Assembly (NCBI RefSeq): GCF_019904155.1
Contig: NZ_JAHCMB010000037.1
Span: 59,969-102,139, forward strand
DNA length: 42,171 nt
Source: Paenibacillus sinensis
Lineage (GTDB): Bacteria; Bacillota; Bacilli; Paenibacillales; Paenibacillaceae
Direction of reading: 5' to 3'
In this document: piece by piece, positions 13,790-21,001 of the stretch
Position numbering within the stretch: position 1 is the stretch's first letter
How the letters are laid out: every line of letters begins with the position of its first letter
Notes under the pieces: generated by a model
Database searches by the model: none
Seen by the model: only the letters and a program-made list of their open reading frames with translations
Told to the model about the DNA's origin: nothing
Program-made: the position numbers and the translations under genes

Positions 13790-15136
13790 GTGAAACCACT
13801 GAGAATCCCCTTTATTTCTCGTTTTTTTGAAAAAAGAAGCGACTACAGCAATTTAAGCGAGCCCAAACGATGGCTTTATGAGGCGCTGGGCATTCCGTTT
13901 GGACGTGGGATAAAGGTTACGCCTGCGACGGCTATGCGGTCAACGGCGGTGCTTGCCTGCGTTCGCATCTTGTCTGAAACGGTCGCATCGCTGCCTTTGC
14001 CAGTCTATAAACGGCTGTCTCCGAGGGGGAAAACGCGGACTGACCACGTAATCGGTGATCTCCTACAGCGCGCGCCAAACCCGCGCATGACCGCGTTCAC
14101 GTTTCGCGAGACGATGATGGCTCACGTGCTGCTGTGGGGAAACTGCTACGCCGAAATCGAGTACGACGAGACCGGGCAGATTGTGGCTCTATGGCCCATA
14201 CCACCACACCGCGTCGAACACATGGAAACGGCGGCGGGGGACCCATTTTTCCGGGTGACAACCAAGGACGGCCAGCAACATAACGTGCCGTTTTGGGCCA
14301 TGCTGCACGTACCGGGCCTCGGATTCGACGGAACCAAAGGGGTTTCTGTCATCACATGGGCACAGCAAGCCATTGAATTGGCAATGGCTACCGAACAGTT
14401 CGGGGCCGAATTTTTTGCGAATGGCACCAATGTAGGGGCGGTAGTGACTCACCCAAGCACCTTAAGCGACCCAGCCTTTGAACGCTTGAGCAAATCCCTT
14501 CAGGAGAAATACGAAGGACTGGGAAAGAGCCATCGGATGATGCTCCTTGAGGAAGGCATGACTTTTAGCAAAAACACCATCCCACCTAATGATGCTCAAT
14601 TCCTGGAGACACGGAAATTCCAGACGCTAGAAATCGCGCGGATATACCGGGTGCCGCCTCATATGCTGGCCGACCTTGAGCGGGCGACATTCAGCAACAT
14701 CGAGCAACAAGGCACGGACTTCATCGTGCATTCGGTTCGGCCCTGGTTGATCCGTTTCGAACAAACGTACAACTGGAAGCTGTTCAACGAGAAAGAACGT
14801 AAGCGGCTATTTGTAGAACATCTGGTCGAGGGCTATCTGCGTGGGGATACACAAGCTCGGTCGGCATTCTACAAAGAAATGTTTAATATCGGCGTCTACT
14901 CGCAAAACGACATCCGTGAGAAGGAGAATGACAATCCCATCGAAGGCGGCGACCGCTACTACGCGCCGCTGAATATGATCCCGCTGGACCTGCTGGACAA
15001 ATACTACGAAGACAAGTTCAAACCGCAGCCGCAGCCAGCGGCTACACCAACCGGAGGAGGTGATAAACAAGATGAAGAAGACGAAGGAGCAGAGGGAACT
15101 GCTGCTGCAGGGCAGCCGGTTGGAGGTTCGGCGTGA
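13790..15136 (+). CDS. portal protein, HK97 type
   Basis: 448 residues in the longest reading. Portal signatures include STAVLACVRILSETVASLPL near the N-terminus, PHRVEHMETA, FGAEFFANGTNVGAVV and RIPYRVPPHML-like AARIYRVPPHMLAD (here ARIYRVPPHMLADLERATF), ending in a Pro/Gln/Gly-rich tail. The portal forms the dodecameric DNA gate at one head vertex. Start problem: GTG 13790 is the last base of the GGAGG itself, while a CTG at 13799 lies 8 bases after GGAGG and would give MRIPFISRFFEKR, so the true start may be CTG. The end overlaps the protease gene. Confidence 0.9.
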   Translation: MKPLRIPFISRFFEKRSDYSNLSEPKRWLYEALGIPFGRGIKVTPATAMRSTAVLACVRILSETVASLPLPVYKRLSPRGKTRTDHVIGDLLQRAPNPRMTAFTFRETMMAHVLLWGNCYAEIEYDETGQIVALWPIPPHRVEHMETAAGDPFFRVTTKDGQQHNVPFWAMLHVPGLGFDGTKGVSVITWAQQAIELAMATEQFGAEFFANGTNVGAVVTHPSTLSDPAFERLSKSLQEKYEGLGKSHRMMLLEEGMTFSKNTIPPNDAQFLETRKFQTLEIARIYRVPPHMLADLERATFSNIEQQGTDFIVHSVRPWLIRFEQTYNWKLFNEKERKRLFVEHLVEGYLRGDTQARSAFYKEMFNIGVYSQNDIREKENDNPIEGGDRYYAPLNMIPLDLLDKYYEDKFKPQPQPAATPTGGGDKQDEEDEGAEGTAAAGQPVGGSA

Positions 15137-15689
15137 GGATGGAGAGCCGCCGAAGATCATTGGATATGCGGTTCGGTGGGACCAGCTCTCCAAGCCGATC
15201 TATGGCATGTTTCAGGAACGATTCGCACGCGGTGCCTTTAGCGCATCGCTGATTAACCCGGACGTGTATGCATCTTGGCAGCATGATAGCCGGGAGGTTC
15301 TGGGTCGGACGCCGAACACACTGGTTTTGACCGAAGACGACACTGGCCTGCGATACGAAATCACACCGCCGAGCTGGGCGGAGAAATATTTGGAGACGAT
15401 CGAGCGCGGGGACGTGCGGGGATCGTCTTTTATTTTTCAGGCAGTCCGCGAAGAGTGGGACGAATCGAACGCTGACATGGCAATCCGTACCGTGCAAGCA
15501 GCGGAGCTGTTCGAGGTATCCCCTGTTACAACTCCAGCCTATCCGCAATCAAGCGTTGGGGTTAGGTCAGCTGAAGAAGTGTTTCAGGACCGGCCGAAGC
15601 CTCCCGGGAAGTTGAAGGATGAGGAAGAGGAACGGCAGGCTGCTATCATGCTTGACCTGGACATGAGGCTGAAAAAACTAAACTTATAG
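15072..15689 (+). CDS. HK97-family prohead protease
   Basis: 205 residues from ATG 15072, after GGAGGAGG that lies inside the portal tail. The domain begins IIGYAVRWDQLSKPIYGMFQERFARGAF. The catalytic His is in YASWQHDSREVLGRT (about residue 73) and the Ser in VRGSSFIFQ (about residue 122), followed by ELFEVSPVTTPAYPQ, all hallmarks of the U35 serine protease family. It cleaves the N-terminal scaffold (delta) region of the major capsid protein during head maturation. It overlaps the portal gene and precedes the capsid gene, the standard HK97 order. Confidence 0.9.
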   Translation: MKKTKEQRELLLQGSRLEVRREDGEPPKIIGYAVRWDQLSKPIYGMFQERFARGAFSASLINPDVYASWQHDSREVLGRTPNTLVLTEDDTGLRYEITPPSWAEKYLETIERGDVRGSSFIFQAVREEWDESNADMAIRTVQAAELFEVSPVTTPAYPQSSVGVRSAEEVFQDRPKPPGKLKDEEEERQAAIMLDLDMRLKKLNL

Positions 15690-15703
15690 AGGAGCTGAAC
15701 GCA

Positions 15704-16933
15704 TTGAAAAATTTGATTGAACTTCGGCAGAAACTGGCTGCGAAGAAGGACGAAATGCGCGCTATGATTGCGACGGCGCAAGGAGAGAAGCGTGGATTCA
15801 CGGGCGAGGAGGAGACCAAGTTCAATGCCTTGGACGAAGAAAAACGCGGCCTGGAAGACGAAATTAAAATGGAAGAACGCGCGCAGCAACTCGCCATGGG
15901 CGGTGCTGGCAGTAAGCGGACGCCGGATGATCCGGACCATGAGTCGGAATTCCGGAACTTCGGAGAATTCGTCCATGCAGTGCGATTCGATCCGTATGAC
16001 CCTCGCCTGAAGGAATATCGCGAGATGTCGATGGGTACCAAGACAAGCGGCGGTGTATATGTGCCTCCTCAATTCTCGCTCAATTTGTTCAAGGTTGAAC
16101 CGGAAGAAGCTGTTGTACGGCCTCGGGCAACCGTAATTCCGGCTGGCGAAGTTGCGCCTGATGCAAGCCTGACAATCCCGGCGTTGGATCAGGGAGCCGG
16201 CAGCAACATTTACGGCGGCGTGGAAGTGGAGTGGATCGAGGAAGGCGCGGATAAGCCGGAAACGGATGCCAAGTTCAAGGACCTTACCCTGACGCCGCAT
16301 GAAGTGGCCGGGACGGTCGTTGTTACAGACAAATTGCTGCGAAATGCCCCTATCGTAGATACGCTGCTGAATCAGCTTTTCCGGCAGGCCATCGCTGCGG
16401 CTGAGGATGTCGCATTCATGTATGGCAACGGTACGGGCAAGCCTCTTGGTGTAGTCAATTCCGGCGCGGCTATCACAATCAACCGGGAGACGGCCAATCA
16501 GATTAAGTATATCGACATCGTCAATATGCTCGCCAAGGCTAAACTCGGCGGTGGGCTGATGTTCCATGCGTCGCAGTCTATCATGCCTCAAATCCTCACG
16601 CTCAAGGACGATTATGGCCGGTTGATCTTTCAGCCGTCTGCAACTGACTCTATGCGCGGTACGCTGCTTGGCTATCCGCTGCACTTTGGAGACCGCGGAC
16701 CGCTGCTCGGAGCTGCTGGGGACCTCGTATTGGTGGACCTGAGTTACTATCTCATCAAAGACGGAGCCGGCATCTTTATCCAGGCGTCCGAACACGTACT
16801 GTTCCGGCAGAACAAAACGGTCATTAAGGCGTTCTGGAACACCGACGGCAAGCCATGGCTGACCGGACCTATCACGCTGGAGAACGGATATCAAGTATCG
16901 CCGTTCGTTAAACTCGGCGCACCGTCTGCATAA
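15704..16933 (+). CDS. major capsid protein, HK97 fold
   Basis: 409 residues from TTG 15704, with GAGGAG upstream. Residues about 1-75 are a charged coiled coil (the scaffold/delta region removed by the protease). After a linker the mature shell starts near MGTKTSGGVYVPPQFS and shows the P-domain/E-loop pattern (VRPRATVIPAGEVAPDASLT, VEVEWIEEGADKPETDAKFK, VVTDKLLRNAPIVDTLL, FMYGNGTGKPLGV). It forms the icosahedral shell. A short hairpin follows the stop and probably lowers expression of the downstream head genes relative to the capsid. Confidence 0.92.
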   Translation: MKNLIELRQKLAAKKDEMRAMIATAQGEKRGFTGEEETKFNALDEEKRGLEDEIKMEERAQQLAMGGAGSKRTPDDPDHESEFRNFGEFVHAVRFDPYDPRLKEYREMSMGTKTSGGVYVPPQFSLNLFKVEPEEAVVRPRATVIPAGEVAPDASLTIPALDQGAGSNIYGGVEVEWIEEGADKPETDAKFKDLTLTPHEVAGTVVVTDKLLRNAPIVDTLLNQLFRQAIAAAEDVAFMYGNGTGKPLGVVNSGAAITINRETANQIKYIDIVNMLAKAKLGGGLMFHASQSIMPQILTLKDDYGRLIFQPSATDSMRGTLLGYPLHFGDRGPLLGAAGDLVLVDLSYYLIKDGAGIFIQASEHVLFRQNKTVIKAFWNTDGKPWLTGPITLENGYQVSPFVKLGAPSA

Positions 16934-16957
16934 GGAGCCTGCGTTGGGCTCCTATTT
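16934..16957 (+). terminator. hairpin after the capsid gene (attenuator)
   Basis: GGAGCC (16934-16939), a 7-base loop, GGCTCC (16947-16952), then TATTT. A perfect 6-bp stem with a weak U-tract directly after the capsid stop. It looks like a leaky terminator or 3'-end stabiliser that lets capsid protein be made in excess. Confidence 0.5.
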
Positions 16958-16979
16958 ACTATGAAGGGAGATGATAAGC

Positions 16980-17180
16980 GTGGCGAAGAAGACCTATCGC
17001 GTTATTGCCGACTTCGTAGACGCGGTGACTGGCGAAGAAATTAAAACCGGAAGCCTGTTTGAAGCTGACGAGAAGCGCCTGGAAAGACTGCAAGCTGCGG
17101 AAGTTATTGGTGACGAGGTGACCAAGGCAGAAATCGACGCGGCGAAGAAGGCGGGCGAGGCCAATGCTGACCAGTCTTAA
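16980..17180 (+). CDS. small head-region protein
   Basis: 66 residues from GTG 16980, chosen because AGGGAG lies 10 bases before it (the ATG at 16971 is only one base after that site). It has a beta-like start, KKTYRVIADFVDAVTGEEIK, and a charged helix, FEADEKRLERLQAAEVIGDE. Small proteins like this between the capsid and connector genes occur in many Firmicute phages; some are head decoration or scaffolding partners. No family named. It overlaps the next gene by 17 bp. Confidence 0.55.
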   Translation: MAKKTYRVIADFVDAVTGEEIKTGSLFEADEKRLERLQAAEVIGDEVTKAEIDAAKKAGEANADQS

Positions 17181-17709
17181 CCGGGCGCGTTCCATGATGT
17201 CCGGTGTCGATGATTCGGTGCCGGATTTTGAATTGGAAATGTCACTTGAGGCGGCCAGCGCAGCCATTGAACGGTTCTGCAACCGGGAACTGGCGCAGCA
17301 AACGCACAAGCAGAGGATCGACGGCTCGGGAACGAAATTTCTGCGGCTACGGAACTTCCCGATCCATTCCGTCGCGGAAGTGAAGGTATGTGGCAAGGAG
17401 CTAATGGAGTCGGATTATGTGATCGAGTCAGGTAACGGAATCCTGTTTCTGGAGTTTGGGTGGCCGGATGGAGATCGCAATGTCGAGGTTGAATATTTGG
17501 CCGGGTATATCATGCCGAGTGACGCAGAGGGCGCGCCGGAGCCAACGCTTCCCCGAAATTATGAACTGGCCTGTATCCTATATGCCCAAACGTTGCTCCA
17601 TCAGACACCGGGCGTAACCTCGGAACGTGTGGGCGATATCTCAGTGACGTATGAGACGGCAGCTGCTGGCGACTTGCCGGCGGCCGTTGCTGCCCTTATT
17701 CGATTGTGA
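17164..17709 (+). CDS. head-tail connector (HK97 gp6-like)
   Basis: 181 residues. Helices MSLEAASAAIERFCNRELAQ, then a beta region (TKFLRLRNFPIHSVAEVKVCGKELMESDYVI) and YLAGYIMPS, then NYELACILYAQTLLHQ and DISVTYETA, are the layout of the gp6/phage gp8-like adaptors that form the ring under the portal. Position directly after the capsid genes supports this. The 17-bp overlap with the upstream gene gives translational coupling. Confidence 0.75.
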   Translation: MLTSLNRARSMMSGVDDSVPDFELEMSLEAASAAIERFCNRELAQQTHKQRIDGSGTKFLRLRNFPIHSVAEVKVCGKELMESDYVIESGNGILFLEFGWPDGDRNVEVEYLAGYIMPSDAEGAPEPTLPRNYELACILYAQTLLHQTPGVTSERVGDISVTYETAAAGDLPAAVAALIRL

Positions 17710-17718
17710 GGTGAAGGC

Positions 17719-18210
17719 ATGGCAACGAGGAATCGACGGGCGACAAGCGCCCGCGTACAGGTTTCAGGCGAGGACAATCTTCAGGTGCTTGCAGCTCGGA
17801 TGCGGGCACTCACGGAAAAGCGGGTTGCTATAGGCATCCGTGGCGACGATGAACTGGCTGTTATCGCGATCGTGCATGAATTCGGTTCTGCGCCGAAGGG
17901 TATCCCTGAGCGTTCTTTTATCCGGACTGGAAAAATCAAGTCCCGGGCGACGATCAATAAGATCGTCAAGGCGGGCGTGATTGAAATCGCCTACGGACGA
18001 AAGCATCCGAACCAGCTATATCAAGAAATCGGCGTTGCGGGCCTAGAAAAGACTGCTGCCAATTTCGAGCGGATCAAGCAGCCTCCGCTTAGTCCTATCT
18101 ATGCCAGTCATAAGCAGGGGCGCAAGCTCTTACAGGCGGAGGAGATGCGGCTGAAGGAGTCACTCAGCTGGTCCATTATTAACCGGGCGCATAGGGGGCG
18201 GAGACGGTGA
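17719..18210 (+). CDS. head-tail joining / tail completion protein (gp10-like)
   Basis: 163 residues. ARMRALTEKRVAIGIRGDD, then AIVHEFGS and GIPERSFIR, is the motif series of HK97 gp10-type and Mu-type 'virion morphogenesis' neck/tail-completion proteins. The C-terminal half is basic and helical (KQGRKLLQAEEMRLKES) with a very basic tail. The gene lies between the connector and the other neck genes. The last four bases overlap the GTG start of the next gene. Confidence 0.7.
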   Translation: MATRNRRATSARVQVSGEDNLQVLAARMRALTEKRVAIGIRGDDELAVIAIVHEFGSAPKGIPERSFIRTGKIKSRATINKIVKAGVIEIAYGRKHPNQLYQEIGVAGLEKTAANFERIKQPPLSPIYASHKQGRKLLQAEEMRLKESLSWSIINRAHRGRRR

Positions 18211-18551
18211 GACAATTCAGGCATGCGGGTATCATCTGGAAGTACACCGAGCCTTATTACTTACTCCGCGACAGCGGCGGTGAGTGGGTCGTAGGTAAAT
18301 GGGTGCCGCCCGGGACGGAGCGTGTGGAGCTGAGGGGCAGTATCCAGCCGGTCAGCGCGCGCCTGCTTGCGGGTGAGGGCGGATACTACACCGAGACGGA
18401 CCGCAAGCTGTATACGACGTCCACGCATGCGACGGGTGAGCGGATCGAGTACAGGGGCGTACAGTATACGGTCGTCGAGTCGCCCGACCGTGCGTACAGC
18501 GACGTTAACCAGTATTTGTTAAGGAAGGTGGTCGCCAATGCTCCCGTATGA
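18207..18551 (+). CDS. probable head closure/neck protein
   Basis: 114 residues from GTG, overlapping the previous stop. A beta-rich, aromatic sequence (HAGIIWKYTEPYYLLRDSGGEW, VELRGSIQPVSARLL, GGYYTETDRKLYTTSTH, YRGVQYTVVESPDRAY) matches the small beta-barrel look of stopper/head-closure proteins. The function is inferred mainly from position between the gp10-like and the neck terminator-like genes. Confidence 0.5.
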   Translation: MRQFRHAGIIWKYTEPYYLLRDSGGEWVVGKWVPPGTERVELRGSIQPVSARLLAGEGGYYTETDRKLYTTSTHATGERIEYRGVQYTVVESPDRAYSDVNQYLLRKVVANAPV

Positions 18552-19014
18552 GGATATCCGCGTTTCGATTGTCGAGGGGCTTCAGGAGGCGACGGGTGGG
18601 CTGGTCATTGAAATGAACGGCGGCGGTAAGATGCCTACCGGGAGTTTCATAACCTACACCATATTCGGCTTTGAACCGGCTGACGGCATGGCAGCCATCA
18701 CCCAAGAGGATGACAAGCGGATCAGGCGGGAGACGGTGACATTTACCGTCTCTTTTAATTGTTACGCGGATGACATTGATGTCGCGATGGTCCTTGCCAT
18801 GACGGCCAGGGACTGGTTTAAGGTGGCCGGTCGGGAGGTTCTGAAGGACACGCTGGATGTTGTCGTTACTGACATCGGCGACATCCAGAACCGAGACCTC
18901 AACATTGGCGAGGAATGGGAGCGCCGGCAGGGTTTTGATGTCGAGTTCCGGGCGACGGACGTTGTAGAATCCCCCCTGAACTGGATTGATACAGCACCAA
19001 TTACAAAGGAGTGA
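18538..19014 (+). CDS. neck/tail terminator protein (LIC_12616-like)
   Basis: 158 residues, ATG after AAGGAAGGTGG. PTGSFITYTIFGFEPADG, then RETVTFTVSFNCYADDIDVAMVLAMTARDWF and EWERRQGFDVEFRATDVV is the pattern I know from the phage neck terminator family found next to DUF3383 sheaths. It would cap the tail and join it to the head. It overlaps the upstream gene by 14 bp, ending 5 bp before the sheath start. Confidence 0.7.
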   Translation: MLPYEDIRVSIVEGLQEATGGLVIEMNGGGKMPTGSFITYTIFGFEPADGMAAITQEDDKRIRRETVTFTVSFNCYADDIDVAMVLAMTARDWFKVAGREVLKDTLDVVVTDIGDIQNRDLNIGEEWERRQGFDVEFRATDVVESPLNWIDTAPITKE

Positions 19015-19019
19015 TTATT

Positions 19020-20042
19020 TTGGCAGGATTGAGTGACGTTACCGTTACAATATCGGTTGCAACGCCGACGCCGATCCTGGGCTTTGGTAAGCCCTTGATT
19101 ATCGGGACATCGGCGGCGGGCAAGGAGTATAAATCGTATTCTGATTTGGCCGGTGTGGCGGCGGATTACGCGGCAAGCACTGAGGAGTATAAGGCTGCGA
19201 AATCTTTGTTTGCTCAGAAAAATCCGCCGGCAGAGATTGCCGTCGCGCAACGTAAGACGGGAGCAACACCGGAGACGGTCGATGACTTTATGGCGTCCAT
19301 GTTGCTCAAAGATTGGTATTTCTTGATCCAGACGAGTGCAGCCGCTGCGGACATCATGGCGGTGGCCGACATTATTGAGGCGGATAAGTCCCGGCAATAT
19401 GTGGCCCGATCAGCTACATTGGCTGACTTGGCAACAATCAAGCCTGAAAACTATGAAAGATCGACCGTTTTTTACCATGAGGATATCGCCAATTACCCGG
19501 GAGCGGCGTTGGTCGGTGCCGTCGGAAGTCTGCCGGTAGGCAGCGTGACCTGGAAGGACTGGACGTTGGTCGGGATCGATCCTCTCGACCTGACGGCTAC
19601 AGAGCTGGCAGCCATTCATGCGGCCGGAGCGATCACATACGTGACCAAGGCGGGGCGTAATGTCACCAGCGAGGGCAAGACGGTGTCAGGCACTTATATT
19701 GACCTTGTGCATAGTCAGGATTACATCGTGTTTAGCATCCAAAACGCCGTTCAGACGCTGTTCGGCTCCGTGCAGGATCAGCGGCAGAAGGTGCCGTATG
19801 ACAATACAGGCATCGCCATGATCGAGGGCCAAGTGCGGACAGTGCTGCAACGGGCGTTCAAAAACGGCATGATCGCCAAAGACGACGACGGACAGCCGCA
19901 GTTTACGACGACCTTTCCCCGGGCGAGTGAAGTGGACCCGGCGGACAAGGCTGCCCGACGGTATCCCGACGGGAAATTCAGTTTCGTGCTGGCTGGTGCC
20001 ATCCATTCGGCGGCGATCACCGGCACAATTACATTTGAGTAA
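19020..20042 (+). CDS. tail sheath protein (DUF3383 family)
   Basis: 340 residues from TTG 19020, because AAAGGAG ends 8 bases before it. The N-terminus VTVTISVATPTPILGFGKPLIIGT and the later TYVTKAGRNVTSEGKTVSG, DYIVFSIQNAVQTLF and NTGIAMIEGQVRTVLQRAF are typical of the DUF3383 contractile sheath group. The C-terminus ends in a beta-strand (AITGTITFE), as expected for sheath subunit linking. Together with the tube, gp25 and baseplate J genes it shows a myovirus-type contractile tail. Confidence 0.85.
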   Translation: MAGLSDVTVTISVATPTPILGFGKPLIIGTSAAGKEYKSYSDLAGVAADYAASTEEYKAAKSLFAQKNPPAEIAVAQRKTGATPETVDDFMASMLLKDWYFLIQTSAAAADIMAVADIIEADKSRQYVARSATLADLATIKPENYERSTVFYHEDIANYPGAALVGAVGSLPVGSVTWKDWTLVGIDPLDLTATELAAIHAAGAITYVTKAGRNVTSEGKTVSGTYIDLVHSQDYIVFSIQNAVQTLFGSVQDQRQKVPYDNTGIAMIEGQVRTVLQRAFKNGMIAKDDDGQPQFTTTFPRASEVDPADKAARRYPDGKFSFVLAGAIHSAAITGTITFE

Positions 20043-20054
20043 GGAGGGGTAAAG

Positions 20055-20453
20055 GTGGCTGAAGCAAAAACGTATGATGCAAATGACGTCACAGTAACCG
20101 TCAACGGCGTATACCTCACTGGTTTTAGTGAGGACCTGGTGACCGTCGCCAAGGACGAGGACAATATTTCCGTCAAGGTTGGCGCCCAGGGTGATGTGAT
20201 CGTCAACAAGGTCAATAATCCGTTGGGCACGATCACCGTCACGTTGCAGGCGACAAGCCCGCAGGTCCCGTACCTGGATAAGATTGCACGAAGCAGTCAA
20301 GTTGTCGCTGTATCGGTCGTTTATAATGGGGACCCCAAGGAAACCAGTACGGCGACCGAGGCCATTATTAAAAAGCAGGCTGACCGCGAATACGGAGCCG
20401 AGGCTGGGGATCGCACTTACGAATTCCAATGCCTCGATCTGGATGTCGCTTAA
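20055..20453 (+). CDS. tail tube protein (DUF3277 family)
   Basis: 132 residues from GTG after AAGGAGGGG. The start AEAKTYDANDVTVTVNGVYLTGFSE, then VAKDEDNISVKVGAQGDVIV and NNPLGTITVTLQATSPQ fits the DUF3277/KPP10-type tube proteins, with alternating beta strands. It forms the inner tube through which DNA passes. It sits right after the sheath gene, the conserved pairing of contractile tails. Confidence 0.85.
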   Translation: MAEAKTYDANDVTVTVNGVYLTGFSEDLVTVAKDEDNISVKVGAQGDVIVNKVNNPLGTITVTLQATSPQVPYLDKIARSSQVVAVSVVYNGDPKETSTATEAIIKKQADREYGAEAGDRTYEFQCLDLDVA

Positions 20454-20483
20454 AAAACCGGAAAATCGAGAGGAGAATGAAAC

Positions 20484-20777
20484 ATGGCAACATTTAATCA
20501 GAAGAAGGTAACAACGAAATCTGGCAAGGAGTATACCTTGCAGCATCCTGGCGTTCGAAACGTCACGAAGATTACGGACCGGATAAAGAATAAGCACGGC
20601 GTCCCGAGCGACGAGAAGATGGCGGACGAAATGCTCGCCCATGTGGTCGTCGATCCCAAGGTCCGGATCGAGGATTTCGACTCTTACGCCGAGCTTGGCG
20701 AGATCGTAGGAAAAGCCTTTGCCTTCATCACCGGCACCGAAACCGAAGAGGAAATGGAAGATGCTGACGAGGGCTAA
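20484..20777 (+). CDS. tail assembly chaperone
   Basis: 97 residues after GAGAGGAG. KKVTTKSGKEYTLQHPGVRNVTKITDRI, then MLAHVVVDPKVRIEDFDSY, and an acidic end (TETEEEMEDADEG) resemble XkdN-like chaperones that coat the tape measure during tail assembly. Position between tube and tape measure supports this. The reading frame ends inside the start of a second small ORF. Confidence 0.75.
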   Translation: MATFNQKKVTTKSGKEYTLQHPGVRNVTKITDRIKNKHGVPSDEKMADEMLAHVVVDPKVRIEDFDSYAELGEIVGKAFAFITGTETEEEMEDADEG

Positions 20778-20949
20778 AGCCCGTCAGAGGGCATTAGACA
20801 ACTGGAGTTTTTGGCGGCTGCTGCTGTCTGATATGGGTATTACCTACAGCGACCTGGACATTATGTCCGATGACGACATAGCCGAAGCTAACGCTGCTCT
20901 GGATATCTATATCGAGCAGATGAAAAAAGAAAATAAGGACAAGAAGTAG
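20761..20949 (+). CDS. second tail assembly chaperone ORF
   Basis: 62 residues from ATG 20761, with GAGGAA and GGAAG just upstream, overlapping the previous gene by 17 bp. ALDNWSFWRLLLSDMGITYSDLDIMSDDDIAEANAALDIY is characteristic of the C-terminal part of two-part tail chaperones. In many phages this part is joined to the first by a programmed frameshift; here the geometry would need +1 (or -2) and I see no slippery site, so independent coupled translation is the simpler reading. It ends at a strong terminator. Confidence 0.65.
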   Translation: MLTRAKARQRALDNWSFWRLLLSDMGITYSDLDIMSDDDIAEANAALDIYIEQMKKENKDKK

Positions 20950-20976
20950 CGGCGCCCTTCCCGGGCGCCGCTTTTT
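20949..20976 (+). terminator. strong terminator before the tape-measure gene
   Basis: GCGGCGCCC (20949-20957), a 5-base loop, GGGCGCCGC (20963-20971), then TTTTT. A 9-bp perfect GC stem. It sits between the chaperone and the tape-measure genes, so the baseplate genes may need read-through or their own promoter. Confidence 0.8.
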
Positions 20977-21001
20977 GCTGTCCGGAAAGGAGGGACAGAA
21001 C

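Noticed and set aside
15584..16894. Long open frame on the minus strand across the capsid gene (436 codons)
   Set aside because: It mirrors the codon pattern of the capsid gene, has no ribosome site and no family features; shadow frame.
20700..20777. Programmed -1 frameshift in the tail chaperones
   Set aside because: The second ORF is in the +1 frame relative to the first and no -1 slippery heptamer is present.
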